Positions 48,402-61,396 of a stretch of DNA of 64,000 nt are shown here, one piece after another (position 1 is the stretch's first letter; each line of letters opens with the position of its first letter). A model generated the notes under the pieces. That model saw nothing but the letters and a program-made list of their open reading frames with translations, made no database searches and was not told where the DNA came from. The stretch covers positions 24,435,530 through 24,499,529 of the forward strand of contig NC_073696.1 of NCBI RefSeq assembly GCF_029784165.1, in the 5' to 3' direction. Both the position numbers and the translations under genes were made by a program. This stretch comes from Wyeomyia smithii (lineage: Eukaryota; Arthropoda; Insecta; Diptera; Culicidae).

Positions 48402-48628
48402 AAGTAACCACTATCCGCAAGACGAAGTCTAATGAATGGCTATTGCAAACAGTATATTGTTACGTTTTATCTGTCTTATCGATAACTAGCGCAATTTGAA
48501 ATTCTGATGTATCTTTATTTCAGGTATCCTAATTTTTAGGTTAAGCGCAATTTCATGACAAATTCATTATAGAAACACTATAGCTGTGCTTTTTTTGGGG
48601 AGCTTTACTGCTTTACTTGTCTATTCGC

Positions 48629-50537
48629 CAGTGCACAGTGATTCAATAAGGCAAAAAATGGAACTTAATTCCATAGCGCCTTTCACATTGATCCTAGTTT
48701 AATGGTGTCTTCGGAAAAAATGTTTGTATAAATGACCCGCATAGTCACAAATCGTCCAAAATTATGACAAGTTTACAACACTTGAAATAAAAATAAAACT
48801 ATCTTGTTTGTGTTAAAAGATAGAGGAATGGTTTGTTCAGAAAAGTTATAGAACTTGAAAAAATATGAAACTTTGTTGAACAAATGGAAATCCTATCTCA
48901 ATTAGCTACAAAGTTATAAAGTATATAACATGGCACTTACTTAAAATTTAGTTTTTTGTACTTAACTTTAGTAAGTTGCATTTTACACAAAAGTATTGTT
49001 GGAAATAATTGTTAGGGCACACAAAACACACATTTTTGCCAAAGACCATACATCCGAAGGCCTTTTCCTTACAAACTTATATCATATGTTAGCTTAATTT
49101 ATCCACCCATATTAGAGTACGGCGAGCATATGTTACAGTAGTTTTTCATATATTAAAAACACTTACTTTTTGAGAGTTAGTTTAGAGATAGAGGAATGGC
49201 TTATTTGGCAAAGTTTTAGAACTTGGAAAAATATGAAACTTTGCCGAATAAATAAAATTCTTATCTTCTTTGGGTACAGAGTTACAGAGTATATAATATA
49301 AAAATTATTTAAAAGTTAGTTTTTTGTACTTAACTTTTGTTAGTTACATTTTACATGAAAATGTTGTTCTATAGAAGCACTTGGGCATAGAAAACAAACG
49401 TTATTGTTTAAGACCACACATTTCCAGGATTTTTCCTTACAAAGCTATAGCGTATTTTAGTTTATTTTTCGATCATTTTAAGACCATATAAGGTAAGAAG
49501 GGGCAAGTAAAATCATGCTGTCATTACTTTTTTTTAAAAACTGTTGTAAGTTCCCTCCGTCCCAATCCACCCACTCTTTATTCTAGACGTTGTCAAAGTT
49601 ATTGAAAAAATAAGTTAAATATGCTATAGCTTTGTAAGGAAAAGTCCTAGCGGTGTGTGGTCTTCGACAAAAACGTGTGTTTTGTATGCCTTAATGCTTC
49701 TTTAGAACAATGTTTTTTTTGTAAAATGTAACTAACAAAAATTAAGTACAAAAAACTAACTTTTAAGTAACTTTTACATAAAATGCTCTGTAACTCTGTT
49801 CCCAATGAAGATAGAAATTTTGTTTGTTCAGCAAAGTTTCATATTTTTGTATGTTCTAAAACTCTGCCAAATAAATCATGCCTCTATCTCTTAACACAAA
49901 AAAGTTAGTATTTTCAATATATGAAAACCTACAGTAACATATGCTTGCCGTACTTCAATATGGGTGGACTGGGACAAATGGAACCAACAAGAGTTTATAG
50001 TACTTGAGCTTATCTTCAAAGAAAAGTACTGACATCATGACTTGCTCCTTATTAACTTGTACGTGCTTAAAGTTATCAAAAAATATGCTAAAATATGATA
50101 TAAGTTTGTAAGGAAGATTCCTACAGTTGTATGGTCCTTGGCAAAACTGTGTGTTTTGTGTGCCCTAACAATTCTCTTCAGCAACACTTTCTTGTAAAAT
50201 GCAACTAACTAAAGTTAAGTACAAAAAACTAAATTTTAAGTAAGTTCCATATAATATACTTAATAACTTTGTACCTAGTGAAGATAGGATTTTCATTTGT
50301 TCAACAAAGTTTCATATTTTTTCAAGTTCTAAAACTTTTATGAATAAGCCATTCCTCTATCTTTTAACACAAAAAAGCTAGTTTTTTTTATTTTTAGTAT
50401 GGTAAACTTTTCATATTTTTTGACGATTTGTGACTATGCGGGTCATTTATACAAACAATTGTTTCCCAGACGCTATTAAGCTAGAATGAATGTAAAAAGG
50501 CGCTCCCCTCTTTGCCTTATTAGACCACTGTGCAGTG
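48629..50537. mobile_element. 1.9-kb foldback element with nested modules
   Basis: The two halves (48629-about 49500 and about 49560-50537) are imperfect reverse complements. Tips: CAGTGCACAGTG then TCAATAAGGCAAA on the left; TTTGCCTTATTAGAC then CACTGTGCAGTG on the right. Each half carries two head-to-tail copies of a module of about 310 bp (48817 and 49186 in one sense; about 49600-49900 and 50060-50380 in the other), recognisable by GATAGAGGAATGG and TTTTTTGTACTTAACTTT. No coding frame and no clear target duplication. The CAGTG tip hints at hAT, unproven. Confidence 0.85.
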
Positions 50538-53500
50538 GTCATGTATTTAGTTTTGATAGGAGGTCTTAGCAGCTAAAATTTGCTAGTCTATTTTTTCAAG
50601 TTTGATGCATATTTATAAAAATTGAGTTTTTTCCACCATATATATTTAAGTGTTATTTGACATGTCATGTTCCACTGATTTATAGGTTTCATGCATGATT
50701 TAGTACTGGTAAACATTATCGCATGAAACAGTAAACTAGAAACAAAAACACATAACATGAAAAAACATTTTATTGCTACGAAAAAAAGAACGCTATGCAT
50801 GCTTTTCGTCGTTTTTGGTCAGAAGTAATGTAGCAGTCAATTCACGTAGGTGAACGAAACGAAATGCTTTTCTCAACAAAAATTACTTAATAACAAGTCG
50901 TCCCTTGTTCGTTTAATGCCCTTCACAGAAAGCGACGCCCATTTCAAACAACGTACCAAACAGAGTCTGGTTTTCAGGGTTAGACAGCTAATGCAAAGCT
51001 TGTTAACGAAACAATTTAAGCAAAGGCTGCTTTCTCACCTCAATGAAAATAGAGGTGTTCTGTTGGCTAATGTTAGTGTAACTGGCCATATTTCAGTTGG
51101 CAGTAAGAGTGCCGAGGACATTCTGCTCCAACAGCAGACCGGGGTTTACCTTTTCGCTCGACAAGGGCACAGCTAAGAGTTTTGACTGCAGTACATGGCG
51201 CTGTCCGCTTGCAGCACTGTCGACAAGAAACATATCCAAATCATCTTTCCGCAGTTTTGATGGCATAACCGTAGCCGTAGCACCGGTTATAAGTCCCCGA
51301 ACAAAAGAGCAAGACACGGAGCGAACTTCTGGCTCTCGTTTCGCCAATTTAGACACCACCGTCGACTACAAGGTGCCGAGTGGTGCTTAATATGAAAATG
51401 ACTCCCAGTGTCGTAATTAGAGTCTGTTCCGTTGAAGCCTGAGTACACACTTCGGCCATGCTTACACCGCGTCGGTGTACGTGAGCACAAGTACAAGCTT
51501 GTTTAAGGTAATTACTAGTCGAGCATGAATCGCAGAAGGAGCAACCTTTTCTCGAAATTCGCCGAAACAAGGTCCCACTTGGCAAGCGGGGCGCGGATGA
51601 TGACTTACAGAACAAGCCTCGCGGCAATTTGCATTACAAAAAACGAGACCCTCTGTCTCTGGAACTTTTCATGACAAATCTTTACCTTCCTGTGTGAGGC
51701 GGCGCACAATTTTCCACATTACTTTATTTCTTTGATTACAGAGAGTTCGCATAATATCCATATCTATTACCACCCGGTCTGGATCGCGTGGCACTGGAAA
51801 ATTATTTGATCTAATTTATTCTATTCACGAATCTTAACCACCAGCCGGCGAATGTTTTTCCGCTGTTTCCTTCCCTCGAACCCAATCCCAACCGGAAGAT
51901 GCTGAAGTGTAATTCATCATCGCGTTCCGCCTCCCCGGCTCACATGATTTATTATCGAATGTCTAAGTTCTTCCAGGACCTCCTCCTCTTTGGCACTCGC
52001 CAGCCTCAACAGGCCTTTTATCGTCGTAACTGTGGAGCCTACGAACGACGCCTGAGATATCGAAAGCGACGACGACGACGACGGATGGACGGTTACCCGT
52101 ATATGCGTTAATGAGCTTATGTGAGGATTTCTTCAAATTGCGTGTACGTGTGTCTGTATGTGAGTGTATGGTTTCGACAGGGGGTGAAGGGTGGCGGGGT
52201 CGACTAATAATAAGCTTTCTACCATTGCTCGGGGGCCGACTTAGGCGTAAATTGGATTGCTTTTATGTTGAATTTGAATTAATTCTCGTGAGGGTTTTGC
52301 TTTGCATCGAGTCTTTCGCCTAAATGTGATTTTATTACACAGCCCGCAGGAGAATAATTGCGGCGCGAGTTAACCCGGCTCAAGCTTCGCCGAATATGGC
52401 AATGCGAACCAAACAATGAATTTAATTCAGAGGGCGCATCAAGCATTTAAAGGTTATATTATTAAATGATTTTATCAAAGTTTTTCAAATAATCATTGTT
52501 ATAATTAAGCAAGCTTACTCTATTATAAAATAGAGACCGTTCGAAGTCAATGGTGCTAAAATAATTACGGCTGCATTCGAGATCCCAGTGCAAAATGCAA
52601 AAAAGGACCTGTACTAACGAATATGAGACACGTTTGCAACATCAATTAATTCCAGTTGGCGCCACCTGCTGCTACATCTAATTACCGTTATTTCATCGCC
52701 AGGCTAAATCACATTCGCAGGCGAGAGGCATCTGTGTGTGTGTGCGAGTGTCTCTGCCGACCGGTCAGCCGAGTCGCGCTGAGACGAGTTTGCTTCCAGC
52801 AGCCGGCTAATGTCGGGCTAACAGATGCAAAAAGTTGGCATCCAATTTACTCGCCTCCAGTTTCGACGATATTTTGCTTCGTGCACTAGTCTAGCTAGTA
52901 TCCTTTCTTCATCATCGGCAAATGGTTTTATTTGATGTCCCTCCGGGACCTGCTCGCGAAACGGGAACCGGGTTAAAAAGAGAAAAAAAAACGTTCAACC
53001 GTTTCCAGGCACTTTTTCGAGGGAGATGAAAATATATATAGAGAAGCATAGCCAGTGGCGGAAGAAAGCGAAAACCAAACGACAGACCAGCAATTGTATG
53101 TGTTTATAATTCAAGCGCCAGCATCATCAGAACGGAACCAGAAGACGAAAGTCGTTCGCTTCCGTTTCCTACAACTCAGAAGCAGCCAGCTCAGGCCGTT
53201 TAGTCGGTCACTCAGTCAGTCAGCAGGTAGAAGCAAAAAAAAAGCAAATAAAGCTCGACATGGAAGGCTACCAAAAAATGGAGATTGGGTTCTTTGTTAC
53301 CCTTTATCCGGTCTTTTCCCCGGACCACCCACCGAACCAGTCCGCCACTCGGTAATGAGATTAAATCCTCCTGCGCTACCATTGCAGCAAAAATTCAACT
53401 ATTCATTCGGATGAAATTGTTTTTTCTACATGAAACATTAAATCATTGCGTCCTTCCTAGAATGTGTTGAAGTTTGTTGCTCGACCCTGTTCCGGAATTG

Positions 53501-53963
53501 ACTTCTAGCCGACGAAGAAACTGGCGAACAGCTGGCGTGAACAATAGGCCGAGACACTAGGCAAAAAGTATGCCCATTAGAAGTGCCATTACGGAAAGTT
53601 CTGACAGAAAGATTGGAATATTTTTCAGCTGCAAATGGACGGTTGTTACACAAGCCGATTTTAGCTGCTAGAGTTTTTTCTAAAATGGCATAAAGTTGGT
53701 GTAGGGTTAGTTGGGAAAGCTTGGCAGGCTGAATGCGTAGTATTTAATAGGCTTTACCGGATCTAGATTCTGGTTATAGCAATATTAAGCAATTTAAATG
53801 ACGAGGTATCAATCGCGCATGATGTATTTAAAATATGAAATTAAGTTGGTTCTGCAAAGTATCCATGTCATAAGAAAAATATGTTTTTAAGATAATAAAA
53901 CCCGAACATGAATATTTACCTAATATATGAATCTATCAAATTGAAACATTCAAGCACTATAGC
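50538..53963. other. unique DNA, moderately GC-rich
   Basis: No TE or gene recognised. CGA repeats at about 52065-52085 and GT repeats at about 52732-52746. Open frames of 60-119 codons are present (for example 53055-53414 plus) but show no domain. The composition resembles single-copy host DNA; it could include untranslated exons or regulatory sequence. Confidence 0.5.
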
Positions 53964-54195
53964 ATCGCGTAGTCTCCCAGATGGTCTCGAGGTACGATGC
54001 TGGCCTACCAAGCCAGTCGTCGTAGGTTCGAGTCTCGGCTCGGAAGAGACTGTTAGTGTCAGCAGGATCGTAGCGTGTCCTGTACACTAAACAGTACTCA
54101 AACTGTCGAGATGATCAACAACTCATAGTACTACTTTGCACAATCATTGCGCAATGTTGTTGTTTGAGCTCGCCACTGTGCGATTCTCGGCACCT
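53964..54195 (+). mobile_element. tRNA-derived SINE (SINE200/Feilai type)
   Basis: GATGGTCTCGAGGTACGATG (A-box region), then a perfect anticodon-like stem CTGGC-ctaccaa-GCCAG, then B box GGTTCGAGTCTC, then CTCGGAAGAGACTGTTAGTG and CAGGATCGTAGC. This order is the one I know from the mosquito SINE200/Feilai group. The 3' limit is approximate. Transcribed by RNA polymerase III and mobilised by LINE enzymes in the family. Confidence 0.85.
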
Positions 54196-55740
54196 TTATG
54201 GTTTGTAAATTATGTTCTAAAGCGGATTGCAAAATAAGAGAGAGTAGGGTAGTTTTCAATTTTTCAATTTTTTCAATTCTGTCTTCAACTGATGCAACAT
54301 TCACCTACGTTTCAGCGCATTTGAAGACCTTTCTTTATCGTTACTTGAACAGCATTCAAGTATACTTTCCTAACAAAAAAAAATTTCAAAACAAATGTCT
54401 TACACGCAAAAGTTGAAGTGTGCGTAACCAGATCATTTATGAGCGAAATTAGCGCATTTAATGATTAAAATTGGAACCAGTACAACGCATGTGCGTTGGG
54501 CATAACGCATTTGATGCTCTAGCGTATTTTGAATGTATTGCGCAGCTCCAAACCATTACACTTATAAAGCATCAGCTGATGTTCAGAAGGTTGGCATCGT
54601 TAAAACAGTGCAACCAGCAATCAATACTGATAAGTTGGGTACTGACTCCATTGAAGAAATTATTGCCTGATCGATTCACTTTCATTAATCAGGTCATTTG
54701 AAAACATCATTCAATCATTAACAATAAACAAAAACATGAGATTAGCCCAAAACATTTCGCATTTAATTATGACTCTGGTTTCATTCACATGCATTCGGTT
54801 CTGCGTTACTGGCACCAGCGTCAATTACTTCTGCGGTAACAAGGCTCGCTATTGGCTGTTTCGGCTGCTGACGATTTTTAGGGATGCACGAGCCGTTGAT
54901 ACGCACCGGCTCGCGAAAGTAAAGAACGGTTTTTTTGAGCGCCTCGAAACTGATCGTTCGCCCGAAGCCGAAGTTTACCGAGGCATTACGATTTTTGTGT
55001 ATATGATACATATTCTGATTTTGATCTCATTCAATGTATTCCTTGTACAACTTTTGCGTTATGCATATTACGCATTGGTTGTGCGAAGTCAGAGCAAATT
55101 CTGTGCGAATTGAAAGGACACATTGGATGATTAAAGCTTGAACTTTTGCGTGTACAATCAAATTCAAAAAGAAGAAATACTTAATTAATTTTTATAATTT
55201 TTTGGTGGCATCAAATAATGCATTCAAAATAAATCACGTAATTGACGTAATACTAGCAATAAATCAGTATTGCGATAGGTATTGAAGCGTTATTCTTTTG
55301 AAAATAGTGGTTTTCTCACTTCTACTTGAAACTGTAACGTCACCCATGAACTCCGCCTGTGATGGATCGATTTGGTGCACGTACCAAAGAACGTGAACAA
55401 GTGAGAACTGAAGCAGAGAGCTACTATCCGTGGCTATCACGTAGAAAGATTGCACGGAAACCCCTATTCCAAAGTTTCACGCGACTCGTGCCGACGGATG
55501 ACAAGGGGTTTCAACGAATGTCCTAGTTCTGAACGGAGCCAGTGGAGTACCAGGGCACCCTCCACTGTACTTTTGCCCCTATAATACCCTAGCATCTCGT
55601 AGGATTCACATGGGCAATACAAACAAAACTAATACTTTCTAAAACAACAATAGCCAGAAGGAGACTTCTCGATCAGGACATAGAGGCAGGTTTTAACCTT
55701 GACAGCAAGTAGCTTCAAGGCTACCCATCAGCTCTCTCCA
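54196..55740. other. unassigned DNA with one weak open frame
   Basis: An open frame 54736-55113 (125 codons, plus) has hydrophobic ends and a charged middle (RLETDRSPEAEVYRG) but no family I recognise and no supporting neighbours. The rest has no visible feature. Confidence 0.4.
54736..55113 (+). CDS. unrecognised 125-codon open frame
   Basis: Begins MRLAQNISHLIMTLVSFTCI, which could serve as a signal or membrane segment. A second hydrophobic stretch, ITIFVYMIHILILISFNVFL, is at about residues 83-102. Five cysteines. No homologous family comes to mind; codon use is unremarkable and no splice or poly(A) context is evident. Chance is likely. Confidence 0.2.
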   Translation: MRLAQNISHLIMTLVSFTCIRFCVTGTSVNYFCGNKARYWLFRLLTIFRDARAVDTHRLAKVKNGFFERLETDRSPEAEVYRGITIFVYMIHILILISFNVFLVQLLRYAYYALVVRSQSKFCAN

Positions 55741-55789
55741 TATTCCTCTATTCCCCAAAGGAGCTAGACGCAGGCGCACCTTCTTGTCT

Positions 55790-57470
55790 GCCTGCTCCTT
55801 GTAAGGAGAGAGCGAAGCGTCTCTCCAACGCTCAAAAGCGTAGGTACGCGGCATACCTGAAAGAAGGCCACCCTAGAGATGAAGCCAAAACTCTCCGATC
55901 CAACCACAGACGGATCCAACACCCAATGATCAGCTTTTGGTGCATCCAGATGAAACTTCACCACGCTAAGGAAGCCCCCAGCGTCCTTGGTAGAACATTC
56001 ATCAAAGAGCAACTAACCGTTGCTCTGGTCCAAGAACCGTGGGTCAACAACATAAAGGTTCTTGCCTGATGGATTCAAAAAAAACACGCACTTCCCTGGG
56101 TCAACTGGCATCAACGAACAGCTTACACCGGAGCAGCAGCGTCCGAGGACAAGGTGTACAACGCCCAACGACAGGATTCTGCTCTTTCGAAGGCTGTACA
56201 CGGAGGCTTCAATCAATTAGGCACTAAGCTCCTTTGAACCAATGAAGTCTCCAGGATCAGATGGCATAAAATGCCATCTTTTTACAAAAATCAGATTGTG
56301 TCATCATGCTCCGCGCAAGCTTTACCCAGATAGCTAGATGATCTTCATACCGAAGGTAGGGAAAAAAGACAAAACACTACCTGAAACCTTTAGGCCTTCA
56401 AGCCCCACATCTACAATCCTGAAGTTGATGGAGAAATTTGCAGATAATCATATACGCAATGAGTTTCTCAAGAACTTACCACTACAGAAAGATCAACACG
56501 CTTACTAACCTGCTTAATCGACAGAAACTGCTCTTCATGGTATAGTTACTCTTATCAAAAAGTCGCTGAAGTATCAAGAGACGGCGCTATGCGCATTTCT
56601 TGATATTGTAGGCGCTTTTGACAATACATCCTATGCTTCAATCAATTCGGCTTTTGTAAATATAAGGTGATCGAAACCAATCGCCACATGTGGAGTAGAG
56701 ATGGCCCTGCACTTCCATCAGGCATCATCTGTTTCTATACAGATGGGTCAAAAATAGGATCCAACACTAGCTCCGGAGTCTACCGGCCCGTTGTTAAGGA
56801 AACTATTCCAATGGGTGTATGGCCCACCGTTTGTCAAGCAGAAGTATATGCCATACTCGTCTGCTCTAAGAAATGTCTCAAACGTAATTACAGGCACACG
56901 TAAATCGGCATATTCTCGGACAGCCAAGCTACACTATTGGTACTAAGGTTCGCCAAATACGAGTTCCAAATTTGTTTCGGAGTGCAGCGCATCACTACAA
57001 GAGCTATCCCGGCAGAATCAAGTTCTACTGTACTGGGTACCTGAACACTGTGGCATCGAGGGCAATGGAAACGCTGACTACCTCGCAAAGCAAGGATCAG
57101 TACTGTACCGATGAAACAATACACAGGGTTGTAGACAAGCTAACCAGTTCATCTCTCCAAACCCTGCTATAACGAAGAGGCTTCTCGGTCTCAAGCGTGT
57201 TGAGCTACGTTTCTACATGGGAGTTATTACCAAACACTGTCCTGCTCTTTATCCCCTAAGGAACATTGGAATCGCGAATGAGATAACTGGCGCTTCTGCA
57301 ACCTTGCAGTTGAAACGTCCGCTCACCTGCTTTGTCATTGTGAAGCCCTTGGATTTGCAAGGTACTACTTCTTCGGACGTTACGTTATGCGATACCAAAT
57401 TGGGGCAGAGAATTACTACCAACCAGCCCTATTTCATCAATGAGTACGCGGACCCTCGTAATCTGTGAAC
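55790..57470 (+). pseudogene. R1/LOA-like LINE remnant with RNase H
   Basis: Plus-strand pieces in order: LSNAQKRRYAAYLKEGHPRD (about 55818), MKLHHAKEAPSVLG and QLTVALVQEPWVN (start of the endonuclease, about 55950-56045), then a jump to SSFEPMKSPGSDGIK (about 56228, reverse transcriptase; most of the endonuclease deleted), LMEKFADNHIRNEFL and CAFLDIVGAFDNTS (about 56590). Another deletion leads to RNase H: ICFYTDGSKIGSNTSSGV, VCQAEVYAIL and IFSDSQATLL (56730-56940). ORF2 with EN, RT and RNase H is the plan of R1, LOA and I-type LINEs. Many stops and frameshifts. Confidence 0.75.
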
Positions 57471-57474
57471 AGAA

Positions 57475-58620
57475 ATCAGGGCCAGCCACAAAAGGTAATT
57501 AACTTGATGGTCGGACAAACAAAAAGAATGTAACTAGAACCCGAAAAATAACCGATCACCTTACCTACTTTTACATTACATTTATGCCCAGGCCAATACA
57601 ACCTGCCGTGTTTAATCCTCTTAACTATATCCGCTGATTTGTACACCTGGTACACTTCATGGTTCATGCGTCTGCGCCAAACACCATTTTTTAGTTTGCC
57701 GCCAAGGGTTGAACGCAAAACCCTACGCTCAAAAACACCAAGAGCTCGCCGATCGGCCTCTTACCACGTCCATGCTTCATGGCCGTAGAGGGACACGGGA
57801 AGAATTGGTGTTTTATAGAGGGCAAGTTTAGTACGGGTCCTCAGCTGGTTACGCAACCCGTAGAAGGCCCTCTTTGCAGCTGCTATCCGCCTTTTACCTC
57901 ACGGCTAACCTCGTTGTCACATTTCACCAATATACCCAGGTAAATAAATTCGTCGACTACTTCATAAGTTTCCCCATCTAACACCACCTCAGCACCAACA
58001 TCCGTCGGACCACAACATTCTCTACCAGCCACCATGTATTTCGTTTTGGCAGAGTTAAGGATGAGCCCTATCCTCGCTGCTTCCCTCCTGAGAAGTCTGA
58101 AGGCCTCTTAGCTTGTTTCTCTTAGCTTTGTCGTACGCTGCTCTAAAGTCAATGAACAGATGGTGCGTCTGCAGATTAAATCCTCGAAATTTATCGAGGA
58201 TCTGTCGCCGGGTGAAAATTTGGTTCGTAGTGGTGCGTCCCCCTTGAAAACCACATTGGTAATCGCCAACAAAGGTCTCCGACAAAGGCCGCAGTCTATG
58301 GAACAGAATACGGGAGAAAATCTTGTAAACAGTGTTGAGAAGGGTTATGCCCGGATAGTTACTACAGTCCAGGCGGTGGCCTTTCTTGTAGATCGGAGAT
58401 ATGAGACCCTTCAACCAGTCCGAGGGAAATTCTTCATCGGACCACACTCCCAGCATGATCCGGTGTAAAGCACGATACATCTGTTCGCTCCCGACTTTAA
58501 AAAGTTCAGCTGGAATGCAGTCCTTACCAGCTGCCTTGCAGTTCCTCAGCTCTTTCACTGCTTTCTTAACCTCGTCGATGGATGGGGGGTTCACAGCTTT
58601 GCCAAAACCGGTCTCCTACC
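57475..58620 (-). pseudogene. LINE reverse-transcriptase remnant, centre deleted
   Basis: Minus strand, from 58594 downward: NPPSIDEVKKAVKELRNCKA, CIPAELFKVGSEQMYRALH, PIYKKGHRLDCSNYPGITLL and HHLFIDFRAAYDKAKRNKL, the N-terminal half of a LINE reverse transcriptase. Then directly FRLLRREAARIGLI and NSAKTKYMVAG, meaning the catalytic (Y/F)xDD segment was lost. The C-terminal part follows: DEFIYLGILVKCDNEVS, VKRRIAAAKRAFYGLRNQL, PILPVSLYGHEAWTW and RRALGVFERRVLR. This is a widespread insect LINE family; I cannot fix its clade by eye. It converges with the R1-like remnant at about 57475. Confidence 0.8.
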
Positions 58621-58970
58621 GGGTAATAAAATTCAAACAGATATTATGCGAACTTGTACACAGCCTTCTGGAAACAAAGAGCCGCGGAACCTGCACATTC
58701 TTGTCCAGGTAAAATAACATATATTGAAAAGTAGGACAGTTACTACGATCACGCGGCGTAATCAGCGGCGCATGAGTGACCCAGGTTAGTTCAGAGATCG
58801 AGAGCATTAGTTAATCACTTCTCTTAGCTGCCCTGGTCATCAATGCTTTCGATCATATAGAATGAAATAGCCATAGAGTGGCTTAAGATCAAACGTGGAA
58901 TAGAAGATAAAGGTTAGGCTTGCGGTAAATTAAACGTACTTAATAAATTTAATAGGGGTCTTCACATCGA
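58621..58970. other. no recognisable feature
   Basis: Short unassigned stretch between the LINE remnant and the hairpin at 58971. Confidence 0.4.
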
Positions 58971-59063
58971 GCTCGTATACAAATACCCAGCCGTAAACTG
59001 TGTATCTTCCATTACTCGTCAATGGAGGTGAGTATTTTTACGGCTGGGTATTTGTATACGAGC
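58971..59063. repeat. perfect 27-bp inverted repeat, 39-nt loop
   Basis: GCTCGTATACAAATACCCAG plus CCGTAAA at 58971-58997 and its exact complement at 59037-59063. A perfect stem suggests a recent MITE or a structured RNA. No terminator or gene context. Confidence 0.9.
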
Positions 59064-59189
59064 CTGACATGAATACCCATAATGTCTTTTTAGAGGAAAT
59101 TCCGCACGGTCGTATTGACCGTGTGTACGGGAATCTTTGTGCGCGTTTTTAGCCGTTATGTGCTCGACAAAAAACACTCTTATATGCCC

Positions 59190-59330
59190 GACGGGGTACC
59201 CGGGTACCCGCAAATTGAAACTCTTGTATCTTTGACAATTTTTATCCGATTTTAATAGTTGTAGTACCAAAAGATTCAGCAAACTTATCTATTTTGAAAT
59301 CGGTGCCAGCGGTGCTTTGAAATAATTTTC
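59190..59330. repeat. GGGTACCCGGGTACCC repeat, second locus
   Basis: GGGGTACCCGGGTACCCGCA followed by AAATTGAAA and TTTTTATCCGATTTTA resembles the interior of the 748-1500 element (same palindrome, then AAAATGAAA and GACCGATTTT). Diverged partial relative. Confidence 0.5.
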
Positions 59331-61250
59331 ATTTATATTGGTATAATCACAATCGATACCTCATATGAGTACTTCCAGAATCGGGATGATGTCCAGAGAT
59401 CTGCAAACGACCTTATTGGCCATTTTGAAGTAGAATACTTCTCTCAGGAAGTTCGGCTACATGGGGATGTGAAATGAAAATCTAAAACCGAAAAAAGTGA
59501 AAAATATGTCCAATTTCAAATGCTAATAAATCGGTTAGTATTCGATGGATTTCCTTCGTTCTTGCAGCAATAGATTGGAAAATCTTCTAAGATTCTTCCC
59601 AAAATAAGATAATTGTAATTTTATTATTCACACTATTGTACTATTGAAAATAGCCAAGCCTTGTCAAAACGAAAAATTCGACCTCTGATTGGTCGTTATA
59701 TGCTTGCTTCCCAAGCACGGTCGACAGGATCATATACCTTGCAATTGAAAACATGCTATTTGGCCTACATAAGAGCCTGTTTCAGCCGGAGCCGCTCATA
59801 ATAGTTCTAGACAGCGACAACAGCAGTCGTCCTTCCTTAGCAGCAGCACTAGCCCTGTGGTTGGTCACCACGTCTCAGGAGCAGCGCGGTTTTTCTCAGC
59901 GTGTGTCGCCAGACAGCCATTATTCCCCCCGTGTTGGGGCAGCATGATGATTGCCATCAGGAAATCCAATTTCGGAAATCAAAATGCCTTTTTAAAGGCA
60001 AATAAACAAGTCATTGAAAGTTAATAATTTTTGTCAACGCAAGCAAGCATTCTGTGTTGCATCCTAGCAATTCAAATTTGTCGCACCCGTTTACTGAATG
60101 TGAAATAGCTTCCACAGTGCATGTTGTTCGTGTATCTTAATTCCCCTAATGTTAGGGCAGCTTAAAGGTTGTAATTAGTAACCGATTTTGAACCGCAACA
60201 TGCTTTTTTCAAGGCATATAAAAAAATAATTGATGGTTAATAATTTTCTGGCATCAACACAAGCAGACATTCTGTGCGGGATGCAATCAAATTCTGTTGT
60301 AGTTGTCTAATTTTCACTTTATTTAGTAAACCCCCCACTGTAGGGGCAGCGCAAAGGCTGCGATCAGCATAACCGACATTGAATAATTAACTGCCCTGTT
60401 AGTACGCATTCACAAAAGCAGTTAGTTCGACTATGCAGAGCTAATATGAAGTCGATTCAATCAATCAGCATAAACAGAATTTCGTCGTCTCCCAGCTGCC
60501 AAGTTGCAACATGATGCAACACGCAACAGCGAGCAAACGAAATCGCTTGATGTTACGACTCGCATAAGATACGGGTTAAAACCGTTGTGTGTGTGAGAGC
60601 ACCATCGGTGTTTATTCGCTGGATACACTATCTACTGTCTACTGAACGCAATAATCTGCTTACATGCGACACGGGGACGGGAACATTTTCTTCAACCAAG
60701 CTGCACAACATGACACAAAACATGTTATTTTGTTGCTTCAATGAGAGTGCTATCGGTCCGGCTCGACAAGAAATCATTTTTGTGCATCCGTGCTACGAAA
60801 CTGAGGAAAAACTTTAGAAACTGAAAAAAGAGGTGGAGCTTATCAAATGATCGCTCTGAGCCGGAATGACGTCACACATATTTTTCAAGTTATATCATTC
60901 CACCACGTACGTAAAATAATTCATTCCTATTTTCATCCCTATATGAGAGCCTGTTTTAGTCGAAGCCGCTCATAATAGTTCTGAACAGCGACGACAGCAG
61001 TCCTCCCTTAGCAGCAGCGGGAGCGAGCAGTGGGTACCATCGATAGCGGATAGTGGCCACAACTGTGGCATGGCTATGCATAGCGTAGCTGTTGCAGCGG
61101 ATATATCAACATCGATAGTAGCAGGGTCAGCTGATGCAACGACACTCCCTTCACTAATGCTAATGCACTAATGCTGTTTCAGCGTGATAGCGGGAAGCAT
61201 CAGCAGCAGGCTTGCATGAAGTGAATACATCAGCCAGCAACTTTCTCTAA

Positions 61251-61396
61251 GGCCTCTGCCACAGTAGACGCGAAAAGCGGCGCGAACCGATTCGCTCGGC
61301 CGTAGGTTTATGCACAGCTCTACTGATGGCTGTACATTAACCTACAGCCGAGCGAAACGGTTCGCGTCGCTTTTCGCGTCTATTATGGCAGAGGCC
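61251..61396. mobile_element. 146-bp PIF/Harbinger-like hairpin in arm B
   Basis: Counterpart of 37785-37930, flanked by TAA on both sides (61248-61250; 61397-61399). Tips GGCCTCTGCCACAGTAGACG and ATTATGGCAGAGGCC. Confidence 0.8.

Noticed and set aside
53964..54100. Genuine tRNA gene
   Set aside because: A/B boxes and an anticodon-like stem are present, but no acceptor stem closes, and the downstream sequence matches a SINE body.
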